DNA of 64,000 nucleotides. Source: JAGRGG01 sp965217265. GTDB taxonomy: Bacteria > Pseudomonadota > Alphaproteobacteria > Geminicoccales > Geminicoccaceae. The notes below the pieces were generated by a model. That model saw only the letters and a list, made by a program, of their open reading frames with translations. It ran no database searches and was not told the DNA's origin. The stretch covers positions 183,205-247,204 of the forward strand of contig CBDCHP010000013.1 in NCBI GenBank assembly GCA_965217265.1, in the 5' to 3' direction. The number at the start of each line of letters is the position of its first letter. Position 1 is the stretch's first letter. Position numbers and translations under genes: made by a program. This document shows, one piece after another, positions 59,941 to 64,000 of this stretch.

Positions 59941-61242
59941 ATGAACGTGCCCGTGCGCGTGATCGAGAACGAGCGGCCGGCGATCGCCCGCTCCTTGTGG
60001 GCCGCGACCGCGAACCCGACGCCGCCCTGCCCGCCGCTTAAAGGATCGAGCGAGACCGAGGTGGCGATCGTCGGCGGCGGCTTCACCGGCCTCTCGGCCG
60101 CGCTGCATCTGGCCGAGCGCGGGGTCGCCTGCACGGTCTTGGAGGCCGAGACGCCGGGCTGGGGGGCCTCGGGGCGCAACGGCGGACAGGTGATACCGGG
60201 CTTGAAGCACGACCCGGACGCGATCGAGCGGGCGTGGGGCAAGGGGCTCGGCGGACGGATGGCGCGCCTCGCCGGCGGCGGTCCCGACCTCGTCTTCGAC
60301 CTGATCGCGCGGCACGGCATCGACTGCGACCCGGCGCGGCGCGGCTGGGTCCAGCCGGCGCACGACGCGGCGGGGCTCAAGCTCAGCGCCGCGCGGGCGG
60401 CGGACTGGGCGCGGCGCGGCGCCCCGGTCGAGGCGCTCGACAAGGCACGGATCGCCGACCTCCTCGGCACCGACGCCTATAAGGGCGGCCTCCTGGACGA
60501 GCGCGGTGGAAGCTTGCACCCGCTCAACTACGCCCTCGGCCTCGCCCGGGCGGCGATCGCGGCCGGGGCCACGATCCACGGTCACGGCCCGGTCGAGGAG
60601 ATGAAGCGCGACGGCGTCGGCTTCGTCCTGCGCACCGGCGCGGGGAAAATCGAGGCGCGGCGGGTTCTCCTTTGCACCAACGGCTACTCGGGCCCGCTGC
60701 ACGAGGACTTGCGCAAGAGCGTCGTGCCGGTGCGCTCGGTCCAGGTCGCGACCGAGCCGCTCTCCGACAACGTGGCGAAAAGCATCCTGCCGGGCGGTCA
60801 GGTCGCCTCCGACACGCGCCGTCTCCTGCTCTACTTCAGGAAGGACGCGCACGGCCGGCTCTTGATGGGCGGGCGCGGCGCCTACACCGATCGCGGCGTC
60901 GAGGGCCAGATGGCGGCGCTGCGCCAAGCCGCGCTCAAGATGTTCCCGCAACTCGGCGACACCCCCTTTGTCCACCGCTGGGGCGGGTTCGTCGCCCTCA
61001 CCCCCGACCATTTCCCGCACCTGCACGAGGTCGAGCCCGGCGTGATGGCCGGCCTCGGCTACAACGGCCGCGGCGTGGCGATGGCGACCGCGATGGGCAA
61101 GGTGCTCGCCGACTGGGCGTCAGGCACGCCGCCGCACGGGCTCGATTTTCCGGTGACGACGCTCGACCCGATCCCCTTTCACGCGCTGCGACGGCCGATC
61201 GTTAGCGCCGTCGTGGCTTGGAGCCGGTTGCGCGGGGGTTGA
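59941..61242 (+). CDS. FAD-dependent amine oxidase, gamma-glutamylputrescine oxidase PuuB-like
   Basis: DAO-family flavoenzyme of about 433 residues. The start region SLWAATANPTPPCPPL is typical of PuuB/OrdL proteins. The FAD Rossmann motif VAIVGGGFTGLSAALHLAERG is near residue 41, followed by GWGASGRNGGQVIPGLK and the C-terminal GLGYNGRGVAMATAMGK. GGGGAGGA lies just upstream; GTG 59938 adjoins the chosen ATG 59941. Its role, inferred from the pot genes and PuuR-like regulator, is oxidation of imported polyamines. The stop is the left edge of repeat copy 8. Confidence 0.87.
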   Translation: MNVPVRVIENERPAIARSLWAATANPTPPCPPLKGSSETEVAIVGGGFTGLSAALHLAERGVACTVLEAETPGWGASGRNGGQVIPGLKHDPDAIERAWGKGLGGRMARLAGGGPDLVFDLIARHGIDCDPARRGWVQPAHDAAGLKLSAARAADWARRGAPVEALDKARIADLLGTDAYKGGLLDERGGSLHPLNYALGLARAAIAAGATIHGHGPVEEMKRDGVGFVLRTGAGKIEARRVLLCTNGYSGPLHEDLRKSVVPVRSVQVATEPLSDNVAKSILPGGQVASDTRRLLLYFRKDAHGRLLMGGRGAYTDRGVEGQMAALRQAALKMFPQLGDTPFVHRWGGFVALTPDHFPHLHEVEPGVMAGLGYNGRGVAMATAMGKVLADWASGTPPHGLDFPVTTLDPIPFHALRRPIVSAVVAWSRLRGG

Positions 61243-61389
61243 ACGCTTCGCGTCCGCTGCGCGGGGCTTTTTTTCTTCTCTTTTTTGTCTTTGTCCGAGG
61301 CTGGCCCTCGGCGTTGCGGCCAGCCACCTCCGTTAACACTAGCAAAAAGAAGAAAAACAGGCCGCGCGCCCAGCGCACGCGAAGCGTTC
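61241..61389. repeat. Inverted-repeat double-terminator element, copy 8
   Basis: Between convergent genes, it supplies the TGA of the PuuB-like gene on the left and of rsmD on the right. The left arm has GGGGCTTTTTTTCTTCTCTTTTTTG after the hairpin; the centre holds CCGTTAACACTAG, in the same orientation as copy 7. Confidence 0.87.
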
Positions 61390-61939
61390 AACCCCGCGCC
61401 AGGAACAAGAGCCGCGCGGCGCCGTAGCGCCGTTCATCGACGAGGTCGTAGCCCTCAATCTCGGGCATCGGCATCGCCGAAGGGGTTTCCCAGACCAGGA
61501 GCGCGCCTTCGGTGAGCCAGCCGTCGCCGGTGAGGGCGCGAAGAGCCTTGGCGCCCAAATCCGAGTCGTAGGGCGGGTCGAGGTAGACGAGATCCTGGGG
61601 CACGACCGGGCGGCCGAGGCGGGTGGCGTCGCCGGCGACGACGCGGGCGCGCTTGGCCTCGCCGAAGCGTTCCAGATTGTCGCCGATTGCCCTTGCGGCG
61701 GCGCGATCCTGCTCGACGAAGGTGACGAAGGAAGCGCCGCGCGAGAGGGCCTCGATGCCGATCGCGCCGGTGCCGGCGAACAGGTCGAGCACGGTCGCGT
61801 TCTCGATCCTGTCCTGCGAGGTCAGGATGTCGAACAGCGCCTCGCGCACGCGAAGTGCTGTCGGGCGTACTTCCGTGCCCTCGACGACGGCGAGGCGGCG
61901 GTTCTTCAACGTGCCGGTGACGATCCTGGGCGCGCTCAC
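61388..61939 (-). CDS. rsmD: 16S rRNA (guanine966-N2)-methyltransferase RsmD
   Basis: Methylates G966 of 16S rRNA. The 183-residue protein has RIVTGTLKNRRLAV, RPTALRVREALFDIL, SAM motif LDLFAGTGAIGIEALSRGA, and the catalytic VYLDPPYDSD. GTG 61939 overlaps the rluB stop (GTGA). Gene order GATase-rluB-rsmD on one strand suggests an operon. Confidence 0.92.
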   Translation of the reverse strand: MSAPRIVTGTLKNRRLAVVEGTEVRPTALRVREALFDILTSQDRIENATVLDLFAGTGAIGIEALSRGASFVTFVEQDRAAARAIGDNLERFGEAKRARVVAGDATRLGRPVVPQDLVYLDPPYDSDLGAKALRALTGDGWLTEGALLVWETPSAMPMPEIEGYDLVDERRYGAARLLFLARG

Positions 61940-62730
61940 GCCCGCCCCCGCCTTGGTTTTGCTTCCGGCATGACGACGCCGCCCGCCAGCTTCGTGCCCA
62001 ACTGCTCGCGCAGCACCTTGGGGGGCACCTCCTCGATGCCGCGCGTGTCGAGGGCGCCGAGTTGGAAGGGGCCGTAGGCGGTGCGGATCAGGCGGTTGAC
62101 CTGAAGGCCCAGATATTCCAGTACGTGGCGCACCTCGCGATTCTTGCCCTCGCGAAGGGCTAGGCTGACCCAGGCGTTGCCGCCCTGCTGCCGCTCCAGC
62201 CGGGCCAGGATCGGGCCGTAGGCGACGCCCTCCACCGTGACCCCGTCCTTCAGGACGGCGAGCCCGGCATTGTCGATGCGACCAAAGGCGCGGGCGCGGT
62301 AGCGGCGCAGCCAGCCGGTCGTCGGCAGTTCGAGCGTGCGCTTCAAGGCGCCGTCGTTGGTGAGCAGGAGAAGCCCCTCGGAGTTGAGGTCGAGGCGCCC
62401 GACCGGCATCAGCCGCGGCAGGTTCGGCGGCAGCGTGTCATAAAGGGTGCGCCGGCCGTCGGGGTCGCGGGCGGCGGTGAGCACGCCCTTGGGCTTGTGG
62501 TAGCGGTAGAGCCGCGCCGCCTCGACGGCCGGCAGCGGCTCGCCGTCGATGGTGACGCGCCGCTCCGGGGTGACGCGCACGCCCATCTCGGCGACCTCGC
62601 GGCCGTCGATGGCGACGCGGCCCTGGCGGATCAGGTCCTCCGCCTCGCGCCTGGAGCAGACGCCGCTACGGGCGATGACCTTGGCGACGCGCTCGCCGGC
62701 CCCGGCGTCGAGGGCGTCGTCGGGGGTCAT
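61936..62730 (-). CDS. rluB: Pseudouridine synthase, RluB-type
   Basis: Makes a pseudouridine in 23S rRNA. The 264-residue protein has an N-terminal S4 RNA-binding domain (RVAKVIARSGVCSRREAEDLIRQG) and the catalytic GRLDLNSEGLLLLTNDG around residue 115, then REGKNREVRHVLEYLGLQVNRL. Its C-terminus is basic. ATG 62730 overlaps the upstream gene's stop (ATGA). RluE or RsuA would be the alternatives; the long S4 part favours RluB. Confidence 0.87.
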   Translation of the reverse strand: MTPDDALDAGAGERVAKVIARSGVCSRREAEDLIRQGRVAIDGREVAEMGVRVTPERRVTIDGEPLPAVEAARLYRYHKPKGVLTAARDPDGRRTLYDTLPPNLPRLMPVGRLDLNSEGLLLLTNDGALKRTLELPTTGWLRRYRARAFGRIDNAGLAVLKDGVTVEGVAYGPILARLERQQGGNAWVSLALREGKNREVRHVLEYLGLQVNRLIRTAYGPFQLGALDTRGIEEVPPKVLREQLGTKLAGGVVMPEAKPRRGRA

Positions 62731-63443
62731 GCGGCGCTGCTGACGAAGGCGTTGAGGATGAGGGGGTCGGCCGGATCGACGCGGTATTCGGGGTGCCATT
62801 CGACCCCGAGGCAAAAGCGATAGCCGCCGTGCTCGATCGCCTCGACCACGCCGTCGGGCGCCTGCGCCGAGACGACGACGCCCGGCCCCACCATGTCGAC
62901 CGCTTGGTGGTGCGCGCTGTTGACCGCCATCGTCGCCTTGCCGACGATCTGGCGCAAGAGCGTGCCCTCTTTGATCTTGATGTCGTGGCCGGGCTCGTCG
63001 CGCGGGTTCGGCTGCTCGTGCGCGAGTGCCCCCGGCACGGCGTCGGGGATGTGCTGGATCAGCGTGCCGCCCAAGATCACGTTCAAGAGCTGCTGCCCGC
63101 CGCAGATGCCCAAAACCGGCAGGTTGGCGTTCAAGACTGCCGTGGTGATCGCCCACTCGAAGCGGGTGCGGCGCTGTTTGAGGTTGACCGTCTCGTGCTT
63201 CGCCCCGCCGCCGTACATGGCGGGATCGACGTCGAAGGCGCCGCCGGTGATGAGTAGGCCGTCGATCAGGTCGAGGTAGGTCTCGGCGCGCCCGGGCAGG
63301 TGCGGCAGCGCCACGGGTGCGGCGCCGGCGTCGCTGAGGCTGTCCATGTAGTTCTCGCGCAGCGCGTACCAGGGCAGCTTCGACCAGCCGCCGGGGGGTT
63401 CGCTGTCGAGGGTGACGCCGATGATGGGCTTTGTCTTGGGCAT
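62727..63443 (-). CDS. Class I glutamine amidotransferase-like hydrolase (PuuD-like, peptidase C26)
   Basis: 238-residue gamma-glutamyl hydrolase-type enzyme. The nucleophile Cys lies in LGICGGQQLLNV near residue 100, and the His/Glu pair in GVEWHPEYR near the end; DGLLITGGAFDVDP is the oxyanion region. PuuD-type members cleave gamma-glutamyl-GABA in polyamine catabolism, and the pot/puuB-like locus is 1.5 kb away, but it is linked here to rRNA-modification genes. ATG 63443 is preferred over 63479. Confidence 0.83.
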   Translation of the reverse strand: MPKTKPIIGVTLDSEPPGGWSKLPWYALRENYMDSLSDAGAAPVALPHLPGRAETYLDLIDGLLITGGAFDVDPAMYGGGAKHETVNLKQRRTRFEWAITTAVLNANLPVLGICGGQQLLNVILGGTLIQHIPDAVPGALAHEQPNPRDEPGHDIKIKEGTLLRQIVGKATMAVNSAHHQAVDMVGPGVVVSAQAPDGVVEAIEHGGYRFCLGVEWHPEYRVDPADPLILNAFVSSAA

Positions 63444-63493
63444 GGTCGTGCAGGTAGGAGGAGGACGGGGCGGACGCAAGGAGGATCGAGGGC

Positions 63494-64000
63494 ATGGCGT
63501 TGATGGGTATCGGGCTCTTGGATCTTGCTAGCCTCGCCTTCTTCGTCGCGTGCTGGATCGGCTACGCGCTCTACGCCGATATCCGGCGGATCGGCAAGAA
63601 CTCGCTGATGGCGCGAATGCACCAGCAGCGCGTGCTCTGGCTCATCCAGATGCTCAAGCGCGACAACCGGATCGTCGACGTGCAGGTCGTGCAGGTCCTG
63701 GTGCAGAACGTCGCCTTCTTCGCGTCGAGCACGATCCTCATCGTCGGCGGCGCCGTCGCCATGCTGGGTGCCGGTGACGCGGCGATGGCGGTCGTCGACG
63801 AGCTGCCGTTCGCGGCACCCGTCTCGCCGGTCCTGTGGGACTTGAAGGTGATCTTGCTGATCGTGATCTTCACCTACGCCTTCTTCAAGTTCACATGGTC
63901 GCTTCGGCAGTTCAACTACGTCGCCACCCTGATCGGCGCCGCGCCGCCATGCACGGAAGCGCCCGACGAATCTTACGCGCACCGCGTGGCGCTGCTGGCG
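63494..64000 (+). CDS. DUF599 family membrane protein (3' truncated by the window)
   Basis: The frame is open from ATG 63494 to the window end, 169 residues so far. Hydrophobic segments are LASLAFFVACWIGYALYA, VAFFASSTILIVGGAVAMLG and LKVILLIVIFTYAFFKFTW. The motif NSLMARMHQQRVLWLIQMLKR and SLRQFNYVATLIGAAP fit DUF599. Function unknown. It diverges from the amidotransferase gene. Confidence 0.8.
   Translation, partial: MALMGIGLLDLASLAFFVACWIGYALYADIRRIGKNSLMARMHQQRVLWLIQMLKRDNRIVDVQVVQVLVQNVAFFASSTILIVGGAVAMLGAGDAAMAVVDELPFAAPVSPVLWDLKVILLIVIFTYAFFKFTWSLRQFNYVATLIGAAPPCTEAPDESYAHRVALLA

Overview
The window is about 70% G+C and densely coded. It looks like a chromosomal segment of an alphaproteobacterium, probably Rhodospirillales-like. 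The reasons are the order prfB-mrcA-amiC-rne, a plant/alphaproteobacterial-type glutamate-cysteine ligase, an RNase E ending in a GWW motif, and heavy use of GTG/TTG starts and 4-bp stop/start overlaps. No rRNA, tRNA or CRISPR array was seen.

Layout. 1-2822: end of a thiamine ABC transporter (thiP, thiQ) and an APH-like kinase. 2838-6269: an MFS transporter, a CoxE-like VWA protein and a MoxR ATPase on the minus strand. 6445-15478: a diguanylate cyclase, prfB with a programmed +1 frameshift, PBP1A, the amidase AmiC and RNase E. 15638-19422: an acyl-CoA synthetase coupled to an AcuI-like reductase, then an RTX-repeat protein. 19758-27159: cobalamin genes (cobK, cbiD, cobB/cbiA, cobT, cobS, SUMT) with an orphan TRAP binding protein among them. 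27305-31131: a methyltransferase, an AI-2E family protein and an SDR. 31310-32203: an isolated low-G+C membrane protein gene. 32363-38108: gshA, an orphan ParA, a GhrA-like dehydrogenase, a DUF3750 protein, an esterase and a YqhA protein. 38254-43600: a TMADH/DgcA-like flavoprotein and a sugar epimerase, separated by an island with an IS1-like element, a split low-G+C gene and a vapBC pair. 43768-54613: a sulfatase, ppk-ppx, an MFS transporter, a GtrA protein, adenine deaminase and a cyclase-TPR protein. 55397-61242: a polyamine locus, with potDABC divergent from a cupin regulator and a PuuB-like oxidase. 61388-64000: rsmD, rluB, a class I amidotransferase and the start of a DUF599 protein.

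The most striking feature no single gene explains is a family of about 150-bp inverted-repeat elements at eight loci: 5264, 19614, 23022, 26252, 27158, 40295/42693 (split), 43618 and 61241. Each arm carries a GC-rich hairpin followed by a T-rich tract, so each complete copy looks like two back-to-back intrinsic terminators. The arms start with the same sequence, and its first bases usually form the stop codon of the adjoining gene. The central spacer is found in both orientations. One copy appears to have been split by the 2.3-kb island, whose low-G+C gene was in turn split by the IS1-like element.

Functionally the window combines housekeeping (translation termination, cell wall, RNA decay, rRNA modification, polyphosphate), cofactor synthesis (B12, glutathione, thiamine uptake), polyamine uptake and oxidation, and a few horizontally acquired pieces marked by low G+C.
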